Of a stretch of DNA of 64,000 nucleotides, positions 28,338-36,254 are shown in pieces (positions within the stretch are counted from its first letter, which is position 1; every line of letters begins with the position of its first letter). Position numbers and translations under genes: made by a program. The DNA is from Planctomycetia bacterium. Lineage in GTDB: Bacteria; Planctomycetota; Phycisphaerae; UBA1845; UTPLA1. The notes below the pieces were generated by a model, which did not search any database, was not told where the DNA came from, and saw nothing but the letters and a program-made list of their open reading frames with translations. The stretch covers positions 2,340,470 to 2,404,469 of the forward strand of contig CP054187.1 of assembly GCA_015200345.1 (NCBI GenBank), given 5' to 3'.

Positions 28338-28364
28338 GCAGGAACGTCTGGTAGAGGATCCGAC

Positions 28365-29972
28365 CTAGGAGCGCATTTCTTCCACGCGAATCCGCCCGCC
28401 GCATTTGTTGCACTGCACGAGCGGGGCGGAGAATTGCGGACTCAATTCCACCGCGTGGCCGCATCCGCAGCGGAACGATTCCCAGCCTCCGCTGCGGCGG
28501 CGATAGACCATGTTCTGCGCGGGCCGTGCGATGCGTCGCGCCGTCCCGGGCGCGCCGGATGTATTGTCACGCGTACGATACTCGTTGCCGACAAGCGCTG
28601 CGCTGCCGCGCATTTCGTCGCCGGCTTCCGCGACGGCCTGTGACGGCTCATGCAGCTTTCCGCAGCGCGGGCAAACCACCTGCGTTGCAGCGAGTCCCGG
28701 CGGAAGCTTGATCCGCACGCCGCACGAACACACGATCGGCAGCACGCCAGCCGCCGCATCCAGCAATCCCATCGCCTCGCGCACGCGCGCAATGGCGTCG
28801 CCGCGCGTTTCTTTCTCCACGGTCGGCCTTCGCGCGGGGATCGACTGCTGCTCTTTGAGAAAGGCAGCGCGCATGCAGTGCTTGCCGCGCTGCAACTTCG
28901 CAAACGCCGCTTCGTAATCGACGTAGCCCGCCATGCCGCCCATGCCGCGCAGAATTTTGATTCGCTCCGTGAGCGGCGGGTGCGACGAGAAAACGCTTGA
29001 TCGTTCCTCCGATTGCAGCGGATTCACGATGAACATCGGCGCGAGCGTCTTGCTGCAAGACGTCAAACGCGTGTTGGCCGAAGCGCCGATCTTTTCCAGC
29101 GCCGATGCCAGCCCCTCGGGATAGCGGGTCAGCACGGCCGCCGACGCGTCCGCGAGGTACTCGCGCCGACGCGAGCAGGCGAAGTATAGCATTTGCGCGA
29201 AGATCGGCGCGAGAATCGCCAGCACGATGGCGAGGACGAACAGAATCGCCTGCGCACCGCCTCCCTTGTCGCGCGAGGATCGCCGCGGTGCGTACCACTG
29301 CGCACGAAGAAACAACTCCGAGATGAGGACGATGCTGCCGAGGATCGTTCCCGCCAGCGTCATGAAGCGAATGTCGTAATTGCGAACGTGGCCGATCTCG
29401 TGCGCGATCACGCCCTGCAACTCGTCGCGATTTAATCGTGACAACAGCCCGCGCGTTACGGCGACAGACGCTTCTTCCGGCGAGCGGCCGGTGGCAAATG
29501 CGTTCGGCGCGTCGTCATCCATGACATAAACCTCGGGCATCTTCGGCAGTCCGGCCGCGAGGGTCATTTCCTCAACGACGTTGTAAAGCTGCGGCGCGTG
29601 CTCCTTGTCAATCGGGACCGCTCCGGCCGTGCGCAACAGCGACTGTGCACCGAGGAACCATCCGTACAGCCCCAAGATCGCCGCGATGCCCAGCCCGGAA
29701 GCGATGCCGGCCAAGCCGCCCTTGTTGAGCAGATCGCCGGGATTGTCGAGCCACGCGAAGAAACGCGGCTTGCGCAGCGCATCGGGGTCGCCCTCGGCGA
29801 AGCGGTCGACGCTGCCGGCGTAATCCTGGTAGCCGCGAATCCAATCGCGCGGCATGGCGGCCTGTAGATACACCGCGCCGCCGATCGCGTACCCGATCGC
29901 CGCGAGAAGCAGGGCCATCACGCCGATCAGCATCCACGATCGGCGCTTGTTCTGTTCAATCGCGTCCCACAT
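28365..29972 (-). CDS. HtpX-like M48 membrane metalloprotease with C-terminal zinc-ribbon modules
   Basis: A 535-residue integral membrane zinc protease. Two N-terminal membrane helices (WMLIGVMALLLAAIGYAIGG; GIASGLGIAAILGLYGWFLG) precede the catalytic motif GVIAHEIGHVRNYDIRFMTL (HExxH) and the third ligand region CSRRREYLADASAAVLTRYP; a further membrane pair lies between them. After about residue 390 the protein departs from HtpX: two Cys-pair modules, IVCSCGVRIKLPPG...VVCPRCGKLH and FRCGCGHAVELSP...VQCNKCGGRI, look like zinc ribbons. Probably a quality-control protease. The ATG at 29972 follows the lemA gene; both belong to one minus-strand operon. Confidence 0.88.
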   Translation of the reverse strand: MWDAIEQNKRRSWMLIGVMALLLAAIGYAIGGAVYLQAAMPRDWIRGYQDYAGSVDRFAEGDPDALRKPRFFAWLDNPGDLLNKGGLAGIASGLGIAAILGLYGWFLGAQSLLRTAGAVPIDKEHAPQLYNVVEEMTLAAGLPKMPEVYVMDDDAPNAFATGRSPEEASVAVTRGLLSRLNRDELQGVIAHEIGHVRNYDIRFMTLAGTILGSIVLISELFLRAQWYAPRRSSRDKGGGAQAILFVLAIVLAILAPIFAQMLYFACSRRREYLADASAAVLTRYPEGLASALEKIGASANTRLTSCSKTLAPMFIVNPLQSEERSSVFSSHPPLTERIKILRGMGGMAGYVDYEAAFAKLQRGKHCMRAAFLKEQQSIPARRPTVEKETRGDAIARVREAMGLLDAAAGVLPIVCSCGVRIKLPPGLAATQVVCPRCGKLHEPSQAVAEAGDEMRGSAALVGNEYRTRDNTSGAPGTARRIARPAQNMVYRRRSGGWESFRCGCGHAVELSPQFSAPLVQCNKCGGRIRVEEMRS

Positions 29973-30028
29973 GGAATGTCCGGGCCCGCGCACGCTTTGA
30001 TGCAACGCGTCGTCGGCCCTTCCTTATC

Positions 30029-30046
30029 CGGCGGGCGTGCCCGCCG
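30029..30046. repeat. Dispersed palindrome, family 2, between lemA and the M48 gene
   Basis: CGGCGGGC-GTG-CCCGCCG-type hairpin in the 83-bp spacer. Relatives at 38866-38883 and 63534-63551. Confidence 0.6.
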
Positions 30047-30055
30047 CGGCGGTGT

Positions 30056-30610
30056 TCAGGAGAAGCTGACCTTCGGCGCCTCGCGCGCGGCGGCGTTGTC
30101 CAGCTCGAAGAACTCCTCCTGCTCGAAGTTGAACATCCCCGCGACGATGTTCGCCGGGAAGGACTGCACCTTGTTGTTGTAGCCCATCACGCTGTCGTTG
30201 AAGTGCTGCCGCGAGAAGCCGATTCGATTCTCGGTCGAGGCCAGCTCCTCCTGGAGCGCGAGGAAGTTCGTATTCGCCTTCAAGTCAGGATACTGCTCGG
30301 CGACCATCAACAGGCGGGACAGGGCCTGGCTCAACTCGCCCTCGGCACGCGCCGACGCGCCGATGCCCTGCGCACTGGTGGCGGCCGCCCGCGCCCGCGT
30401 CACGCCTTCCAGCGCCGATTTTTCGTGCCCAGCGTAGCCTTTGACCGTCTCCACAAGATTGGGGATCAAATCGTGCCGCCGCTTGAGCTGCACGTCGATC
30501 TGCGACCAGGCGTTCTTCACGCGGTTGCGCAGCGCCACGAGCGAGTTGTACGTCAGCACGAACCAGCCCACGAACACCACCGCCGCGCCGATTGCGATCC
30601 AGATGGCCAT
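30056..30610 (-). CDS. lemA: LemA family protein
   Basis: A 184-residue protein with one N-terminal membrane helix (IAIGAAVVFVGWFVLTYNSL) and the long helical LemA domain: LRNRVKNAWSQIDVQLKRRH, DLIPNLVETVKGYAGHEKSA, LLMVAEQYPDLKANTNFLAL and ENRIGFSRQHFNDSVMGYNN. Most of the chain would face outward. LemA and M48/HtpX-type proteases frequently occur together in bacteria, and they do here. The ATG overlaps the stop of the upstream zinc-ribbon gene (TAATG), indicating translational coupling. Confidence 0.93.
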   Translation of the reverse strand: MAIWIAIGAAVVFVGWFVLTYNSLVALRNRVKNAWSQIDVQLKRRHDLIPNLVETVKGYAGHEKSALEGVTRARAAATSAQGIGASARAEGELSQALSRLLMVAEQYPDLKANTNFLALQEELASTENRIGFSRQHFNDSVMGYNNKVQSFPANIVAGMFNFEQEEFFELDNAAAREAPKVSFS

Positions 30611-31026
30611 TACGCATTGTCTCCTTTCGCGCGATCCTGCAATTCGCGCTCAAAAAGCGTTCCGAGAAACCCCGTTGTGCCGCCGTCCGTCGAGGCAAAC
30701 GCGCGCACCAGCGCCGCCAGTTCGCCGTGATCCAGCCACAGCCCGTCGCCGCGCGGGCAGGTGTCGATGGTCACATTCGCATCGCGGACGCGCCGAGCCT
30801 CCAGCTTGCGACGGCACCGGGGGCACTGCCGCTCGCGCGACTTGCCCAGGCGCTCGGCCGTCTGCATGGCCGACGTGAGCGACGCGATCGCGCCGTTCTC
30901 GTCGGACGACAGCAGGGACTCCAGTTCGCCGGCGTCGAGCCAGGTACCGAGGCAGGTCGGGCAGTGATCAACCTCGACGCCGTCGAGTTCGAGGATCAGC
31001 ATCGGGTTCTTGCAGACCGGGCACAT
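30610..31026 (-). CDS. Double zinc-ribbon (TFIIB-type) protein
   Basis: A 138-residue cytoplasmic protein with two zf-TFIIB-like units: MCPVCKNPMLILELDGVEVD with DHCPTCLGTWLDAGELESLL, and QCPRCRRKLEARRVRDANVT with DTCPRGDGLWLDHGELAALV. The paired CPxC...CPxC and following W-L/D-GEL signature defines the family; the second unit has CPRG in place of CPxC and so lacks one Cys. The role is unknown; possibly a regulator or assembly factor. First gene of the zinc-ribbon/lemA/M48 operon. GAGG precedes the ATG at 31026. Confidence 0.82.
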   Translation of the reverse strand: MCPVCKNPMLILELDGVEVDHCPTCLGTWLDAGELESLLSSDENGAIASLTSAMQTAERLGKSRERQCPRCRRKLEARRVRDANVTIDTCPRGDGLWLDHGELAALVRAFASTDGGTTGFLGTLFERELQDRAKGDNA

Positions 31027-31194
31027 GGAGCACCTCTTCACGCGAAAACGGCTCGACGCCGCCCACCGCCGGATGCGATGGGCGCGGATCGACCGCGTCA
31101 CAGGAAGTGTAACGTCGCCGCGGTCCGCTCGGCCACTATAAAAGCGGCAGTCGTTCATAACAGCGGGGGGATCACCTGCGATAAGACAAGTTTG

Positions 31195-32289
31195 TTACGT
31201 GCCGAACTCCGCCGGGTCTTTCGCGTGCACGCGGGCCGTGTCCAGCGCAATGCGATTCTCATCAAGCAGGTGGCGGAGGTGTGCATCGAGCGTGAACATG
31301 CCGTCCTTTCGCCCGCTTTGAATCGCCGTGTCGAGTTGCTCGGTCTTTCCGGCGCGGATCGCGCTGCGCACGGCGAAGCTGCCGAGCATGACTTCCATCG
31401 CCAGCACGCGACGGCCGGTCTGCGCGCCGGGCAACAGGTGCTGCGCGATCACCGCCTGAAAGCTTAACGAGAGTTGCGTGCGGATGTCGTCGTGCTGCTC
31501 CGTTGGGAAGAGATCGACCAGTCGCGAGATCGCGCCCTTTGCGTCGGCGGTGTGCAGCGTGGAGAAGATCAGATGCCCCGTCTCGGCCGCGGAGATGGCG
31601 AGCTGCGCCGTGTCGCGATCGCGAATCTCGCCGACGAGGATCACGTCCGGATCCTGGCGCAGACCGAAGCGCAGGCCGTCGTAGAACGAGGCGACGTCCG
31701 CGCCGACTTCACGCTGGGTCACAATGGACCCCGGCGCGGGCGGGTGAATGTATTCAATGGGATCTTCAATGGTGAGGATGCGATGGCCGCCGCGCTGATT
31801 GAGCAGCGCGATCAGGGCGGCGAGCGTCGTCGTCTTGCCGCTGCCGGTGACGCCGGTCACGAGCACCAGCCCGCTGTTCAGGGCGGCGATGCGTTCGGCC
31901 AGATCGCGCGGAAAGCCCAGTTCCTCGAAGCTCGGCAGGCGCGTCGGAATGGCGCGAAAGCATGCGCCGATCTGCCCGCGCGCGGTGAAAACGTTGACGC
32001 GAAAGCGCGCGGCGACGGTCTGCGCGCCCGCGGCGGGAAGCGACAACGCGAAATCAACATCTGTAGCACTTTCCAGCCGCGCCAGCGCCCCGGCGGGTGC
32101 GACGGCCGCCAGCATCGCGCGAACGGCCTCGGCCGTGATCGGCGTCGTGCCGGTCGGCACGAGCGTTCCGTGGACGCGATACATCGGTACGTGACCGGCG
32201 ACAAGGTGCAGGTCCGACGCCTCCATGGCCTCCATGTTGCGCAAGAGCGCGAGGACATCGATCGGCGACGTGGACGGCGTGGATGACAT
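31195..32289 (-). CDS. pilT: Type IV pilus retraction ATPase PilT-like protein
   Basis: A 364-residue secretion-superfamily ATPase, normal PilT length. Motifs: N-terminal ASDLHLVAGHVPMYRVHGTL, Walker A LVTGVTGSGKTTTLAALIAL, Asp box ILTIEDPIEYIH, Walker B DPDVILVGEIRDRDTAQLAI and His box AAETGHLIFSTLHTADA; the C-terminal AIRAGKTEQLDTAIQSG resembles the PilT regulatory helix. It would power pilus retraction on the cytoplasmic face. No other pilus gene is in the window, so it is an isolated locus and the PilT versus PilU choice is not decidable. Confidence 0.9.
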   Translation of the reverse strand: MSSTPSTSPIDVLALLRNMEAMEASDLHLVAGHVPMYRVHGTLVPTGTTPITAEAVRAMLAAVAPAGALARLESATDVDFALSLPAAGAQTVAARFRVNVFTARGQIGACFRAIPTRLPSFEELGFPRDLAERIAALNSGLVLVTGVTGSGKTTTLAALIALLNQRGGHRILTIEDPIEYIHPPAPGSIVTQREVGADVASFYDGLRFGLRQDPDVILVGEIRDRDTAQLAISAAETGHLIFSTLHTADAKGAISRLVDLFPTEQHDDIRTQLSLSFQAVIAQHLLPGAQTGRRVLAMEVMLGSFAVRSAIRAGKTEQLDTAIQSGRKDGMFTLDAHLRHLLDENRIALDTARVHAKDPAEFGT

Positions 32290-32458
32290 GCGAAGGAATC
32301 ATACCCGCAGACGGCGATTGGGTTGCGGGACACGGCGCGGCCTGCGGGCGTTTGTTGACCGGTCAGTGCGGGGCTGCATCGGCTCGCGTTTTCGCAAGCC
32401 GATGAGTCACCCCGATTTGCCGAGCGGGCCGCTCCATCGACCGGGTGAAGGCCTTGCT

Positions 32459-32899
32459 TTAAGACGCTTGCCGCGGGAGCGTTGCGTGCAGGCGCTCCAG
32501 CTCCGTGAGATGCCGGCGGTGGTCGTCGAGGTGTCGGCGAACGACCTGCGCGGCGGCCTTGTCGACGACCCGGGCCGCTTCGTACAGCCGCACGAGGTTG
32601 CGAACGTTGGCGATGACTTGCGGCATCAGGAACGACAGCTTGAGGTAGTGAACGCCGCCGACGCTGGTGGGGTAAGTCGGCGGACGCGGCGCGCCGCGCA
32701 GCCGGAGGATCGCTTCGGCCAGCGCCGCCTGGTGCGCCTGCGTCTCGCGAAGCATCTGCTGGACGATCTGATGATCACCGGCGGCCGGCCATGTGACGTG
32801 CGCGCCGGCCTCGGCGAGCCGATGCACGAGGCTACCGTACTCGGCAGCGAGGAGTGCGTTCAGCGTGTCGATGTCGGCCTGATGGTTCATGGATTCCAT
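32459..32899 (-). CDS. Ferritin-like four-helix protein of unknown function
   Basis: A 146-residue, almost entirely helical protein. ExxH-like pairs occur in RETQAHQAALAE and DDHRRHLTELERL, and a first-helix Glu in LLAAEYGSLVHRLAEAG, a pattern seen in ferritin-like di-iron folds (rubrerythrin/bacterioferritin relatives). No cysteine or rubredoxin tail. Possible roles include iron storage or stress protection, but the ligand set is not complete enough to claim iron binding. It could start at 32899 or at the ATG three codons later. Stands alone between nuoN and pilT. Confidence 0.5.
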   Translation of the reverse strand: MESMNHQADIDTLNALLAAEYGSLVHRLAEAGAHVTWPAAGDHQIVQQMLRETQAHQAALAEAILRLRGAPRPPTYPTSVGGVHYLKLSFLMPQVIANVRNLVRLYEAARVVDKAAAQVVRRHLDDHRRHLTELERLHATLPRQAS

Positions 32900-32951
32900 G
32901 CAAAGGTTGCGTCACCGGCGCGGCAGGTAAGCTCGCGCCGGTTAAATGGAT

Positions 32952-34586
32952 TCAATCGCCAAGTGAGCCGCGGGCTTCAGCCCGCGCGGCGTCGGGCGAC
33001 GGGAAGATCGCCGCGGTCGCCGTCGGCTGCACCACGCGATACAGATCGCGCGAGCGGTTCTCGGCGAAACCGATCAACCCGCCGGCGTACAGCGTGCCGG
33101 TCAGCACGATGCCCAGCGCACACGCCACCACGGCAAGCCTGCCGAGCGCCGGCGTACGGATCGGCGGCTCGTCGCTAGATACGAAATACATCGCATACGC
33201 CACGCGCGCGTAGTAGTACAGACTGATCAGCGTGTTGAACACGGCGACGAAGATCAACCAGTACAGCTTCGCCTCGAACAGCGCCACGAGCAGGTAATAC
33301 TTGGCGACGAATCCTCCGAACGGCGGCAGGCCCACGAGGCTGAACAGGCAGATCGTCATCACGACGCCCAGCAGCGGATTGCGCCACCCCAGCCCGGCGA
33401 AGCCGTCGAGCGTCTCCTTGCCCGTGGCCCAGCCGACCATCGCGACGATGCCGAACGCGCCGAGGTTCATCAGCACGTACACCAGCGTGTAGGCGACGAT
33501 CGCGCTGAATGCCGGATGCACCGCGCCCGCCTCGTTCAGCGTCGGCCGCCAGAGAATCGCCACGGCCATCAGCATGTACCCCGCGTGAGCGATGGAGCTG
33601 AACGCCAGCAGCCGCTTGAGATTGGTCTGCCAGAAGGCGGAGAAGTTACCGACGGTGCAGGTGACGGCGGCCATGATCGCGACGGCCTGCGAGACGGTCG
33701 CGAGCACCGCGGGCGAGGCGGTGGAGGAGGTCAGCACCGAGATGACGCGGAGCATCAGGCCCAGACCGGCCGCTTTGCTCGCGACGCTCAACCACGTGGT
33801 GATTTCAATCGACGCGCCCTCGAATACGTCCGGGCACCAGAAATGGAACGGCACGGCCGAGACTTTGAACGCGACCCCCGCGAGAAATGCGATGATCGCC
33901 GTTCCCATCAGCACGCTCGCGCCGCCGGTGGAAATCTCCGCGCCGATCTTCGCGAGGTCCAGTGTGTGGTACTGTCCGTACAGAAGCGACGCGCCGTAGA
34001 TCATCATGGCGCTGGTCACCGCGCCGAAGAGCACGTATTTCATCGACGCCTCGGCCGAGAGCCGGTTCTTCTTTCGAAAGCCGGCCAGCCCGTAGGACGG
34101 GAGCGACGCCGATTCGACGGCGAGCACGATCATCAGCAGGTTCGTCGTGCAGACCATGAGCGCCATGCCGAAGGCGCTGCCCAGCAGCAGGGTAAAGTAT
34201 TCCGGCGCATCGTCCGCGGACGACATCGAGCCGGGCTGGGCCGACCACTGCCCGATCCACCACATGCCGATGATGAGCAGCAGAAACGCGCTGGACAGGA
34301 AGATAAAGAAGTAACTGAACTGATCGACCACGAGCATCGGCTTGCTCGCGTCCGGTGACATGCCCGCGAAACTGCCGGCGCGCGAGGTAAACCCGCTGTA
34401 GCAGATGTACGCCGTGACGGCGGCTCCGATCGCCGCAGTGGTTGCCGAGACGCGCCCGGTGCGCCCGAAGACCAGCGCCGCCAGCAGCACGGCGACAATG
34501 GACGCGGCGAGACTCCACAACGGGGCCAGCGCCTGAAGCTGCTCCACATCGGGCAGCCAGAATGGTGTTGCCGCAAGAATCTGCAC
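32952..34586 (-). CDS. nuoN: NADH-quinone oxidoreductase subunit N
   Basis: A 544-residue antiporter-like membrane subunit of complex I. About 14 helices are visible; LNAVESASLPSY-type motif is present as VLAVESASLPSYGLAGFRKK (essential Glu), with LLAFSSIAHAGYMLMAVAI and LFSLVGLPPFGGFVAKYYLL typical of NuoN/NDH-2. It contributes a proton channel. GTG start at 34586 with AGGAGCGG upstream. The last dozen residues (AARAEARGSLGD) are encoded by a dispersed palindrome, see 32965-32990. Last gene of the minus-strand nuoH-N series; nuoM ends 12 bases upstream. Confidence 0.93.
   Translation of the reverse strand: MQILAATPFWLPDVEQLQALAPLWSLAASIVAVLLAALVFGRTGRVSATTAAIGAAVTAYICYSGFTSRAGSFAGMSPDASKPMLVVDQFSYFFIFLSSAFLLLIIGMWWIGQWSAQPGSMSSADDAPEYFTLLLGSAFGMALMVCTTNLLMIVLAVESASLPSYGLAGFRKKNRLSAEASMKYVLFGAVTSAMMIYGASLLYGQYHTLDLAKIGAEISTGGASVLMGTAIIAFLAGVAFKVSAVPFHFWCPDVFEGASIEITTWLSVASKAAGLGLMLRVISVLTSSTASPAVLATVSQAVAIMAAVTCTVGNFSAFWQTNLKRLLAFSSIAHAGYMLMAVAILWRPTLNEAGAVHPAFSAIVAYTLVYVLMNLGAFGIVAMVGWATGKETLDGFAGLGWRNPLLGVVMTICLFSLVGLPPFGGFVAKYYLLVALFEAKLYWLIFVAVFNTLISLYYYARVAYAMYFVSSDEPPIRTPALGRLAVVACALGIVLTGTLYAGGLIGFAENRSRDLYRVVQPTATAAIFPSPDAARAEARGSLGD
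32965..32990. repeat. Dispersed palindrome, family 1, inside the 3' end of nuoN
   Basis: CGGGCTTCAGCCCG core in the same gagCCG...CGCGGC frame as at 6235. It lies within the last coding codons of nuoN. Confidence 0.75.
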
Positions 34587-34598
34587 GCGGGACCGCTC

Positions 34599-36155
34599 CT
34601 AGTTAAACAGGCCGACGACTTTGTCGATCGTGCCGTTCATGAGGTCAAAGGTGTACTTCGGCAGCACGCCGAGGAAAATCGCCAGCACGGCCATCGGGAA
34701 GAGGATCGCCGTCTCCCGTGCGTCGGCATCGGGGAACGATGCGTACTCCTCGCGCTTCTTGCCGAGGTAAACCCGTTGAATCATCCAGAGGATGTAACCG
34801 GCGGTCAGGACCACGCCGAAGGCCGCGGCGAACGCCATCGGCTTGGCCCAGGAGTAGGGCGCGCTATACGTACCGAGCAGGACCCAGATTTCACCGATGA
34901 AGCCGCACAACGACGGCAGGCCAAGCGACGCAAAGAAGCCCAGCGTGGCCAGCGAACCGTAACGCGGCATGGCCAGCCACAGGCCGCCGAAGCGATTGAG
35001 GTCGCGATGGTGCGCCCGGTCGTAAATCACGCCGACGAGAAAGAAGCACATCGGGCTGCTGATGCCGTGGGCCAGCATCTGGAACATGGCGCCCTGGAAA
35101 CCAGTTGTCGTCATGATGGCACAGCCCAGCACGACGTAGCCCATGTGGCTGATCGAGCTGTAGGCGACGAGCCGCTTGAAGTCGGTCTGCGCCAGGCAGC
35201 AGAATGCGCCGTAGATGATGTTGATCAGGCCGAGCATGGCGACGTACCACGCCAGGGTCTGGCCTGCCTCGGGAAAGATCGGGTAGCAGATCCGGAGGAA
35301 GCCATACGATCCGAGCTTCAGCAGAATGCCGGCCAGGATCATCGAGATCGGCGTCGGCGCTTCGACGTGGGCGTCGGGCAACCACGTGTGGAAGGGGAAC
35401 AGCGGCACCTTAATCATGAACCCGATGAACAGCATAATGAACATCGCCTGGCCGAAGTTCCAGCCGAGGAAGGTGGTGTTCGCGCCGTTGAAGAGTTCGT
35501 GAATGGCGGGCTTGGTCGCGTAATCGATGAGATTGAAGGTGCCCGCGCCGCCGTTGGCGTCGGCGCTCATGAAGTACATCGCCAGCAGGGCGACGAGCAT
35601 CAGCACCGAGCCGGCCAGCGTGTACAGGAAGAACTTGATCGCGGCGTATTCCTTCCGCGGCCCGCCCCACACACCGATCAGGAAGTACATGGGCAGCAGC
35701 ATGACTTCCCAGAAGATGTAGAACAGGAAGAAGTCGATCGCGCCGAACGTACCCAGCACGCCGGTCTCCAGCAGCAGGAACAGCGAAAAGTAACCCTTGG
35801 GGCTGCGATTGTTGTGCCAATGGTCGAAGTTCCAGCCGGCCCAGCAGGCCAGCCACGTGATGAGCGTCGTGAGGATGACCAGCGGGAAGGAGAGGCCGTC
35901 GAGCCCCACGTGCCAGTTGATCTCAAAGCCGCCGACGTGAATCCACGAGACTTTGTGCTCGAATTGAAGCGTGCCGTAGTCGCCCTGGAAAGCGTCGCCC
36001 GACAGGAACGGCCCAAACAGGCTGCACGACAGCAGAAACACCGCGAAGGTAAACACCCACGCGATCATCCGTGCCTGCCGCGCCGGGGCGATCAGCACCA
36101 GACCGGCGCCGATCAACGGTAGAAAGATCAGCCACGTCAACAGATGACTCGTCAC
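34599..36155 (-). CDS. nuoM: NADH-quinone oxidoreductase subunit M
   Basis: A 518-residue proton-pumping membrane subunit. Signature segments: WHVGLDGLSFPLVILTTLIT, YIFWEVMLLPMYFLIGVWGG (essential Glu), GFMIKVPLFPFHTWLPDAHV (conserved Lys and LPDAH), EAPTPISMILAGILLKLGSY and LVAYSSISHMGYVVLGCAIM. Length is normal. A GTG start at 36155 has GGGAG upstream; the corresponding protein begins TSHLLTWLIFLPLIGAGLVL. Between nuoL and nuoN in the usual order. Confidence 0.96.
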   Translation of the reverse strand: MTSHLLTWLIFLPLIGAGLVLIAPARQARMIAWVFTFAVFLLSCSLFGPFLSGDAFQGDYGTLQFEHKVSWIHVGGFEINWHVGLDGLSFPLVILTTLITWLACWAGWNFDHWHNNRSPKGYFSLFLLLETGVLGTFGAIDFFLFYIFWEVMLLPMYFLIGVWGGPRKEYAAIKFFLYTLAGSVLMLVALLAMYFMSADANGGAGTFNLIDYATKPAIHELFNGANTTFLGWNFGQAMFIMLFIGFMIKVPLFPFHTWLPDAHVEAPTPISMILAGILLKLGSYGFLRICYPIFPEAGQTLAWYVAMLGLINIIYGAFCCLAQTDFKRLVAYSSISHMGYVVLGCAIMTTTGFQGAMFQMLAHGISSPMCFFLVGVIYDRAHHRDLNRFGGLWLAMPRYGSLATLGFFASLGLPSLCGFIGEIWVLLGTYSAPYSWAKPMAFAAAFGVVLTAGYILWMIQRVYLGKKREEYASFPDADARETAILFPMAVLAIFLGVLPKYTFDLMNGTIDKVVGLFN

Positions 36156-36188
36156 GTTTCAACTCCCGCGTATCCGCACTCCACCCAT

Positions 36189-36238
36189 GTGGCACAGGCG
36201 TCTCGCCCGTGAACCCACCGCCGAGACGGCGGTGCCAC
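36189..36238. repeat. Compound palindrome between nuoM and nuoL
   Basis: Outer arms GTGGCAC and GTGCCAC enclose two inner palindromes (GGCGTCTCGCC-like and CCGCCGAGACGGCGG). It fills half of the nuoL-nuoM spacer. A degenerate relative (GCGGCACAGGCATCTGGC) precedes the terminator near 16356. Confidence 0.6.
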
Positions 36239-36254
36239 GCGATGCAATCGACTT

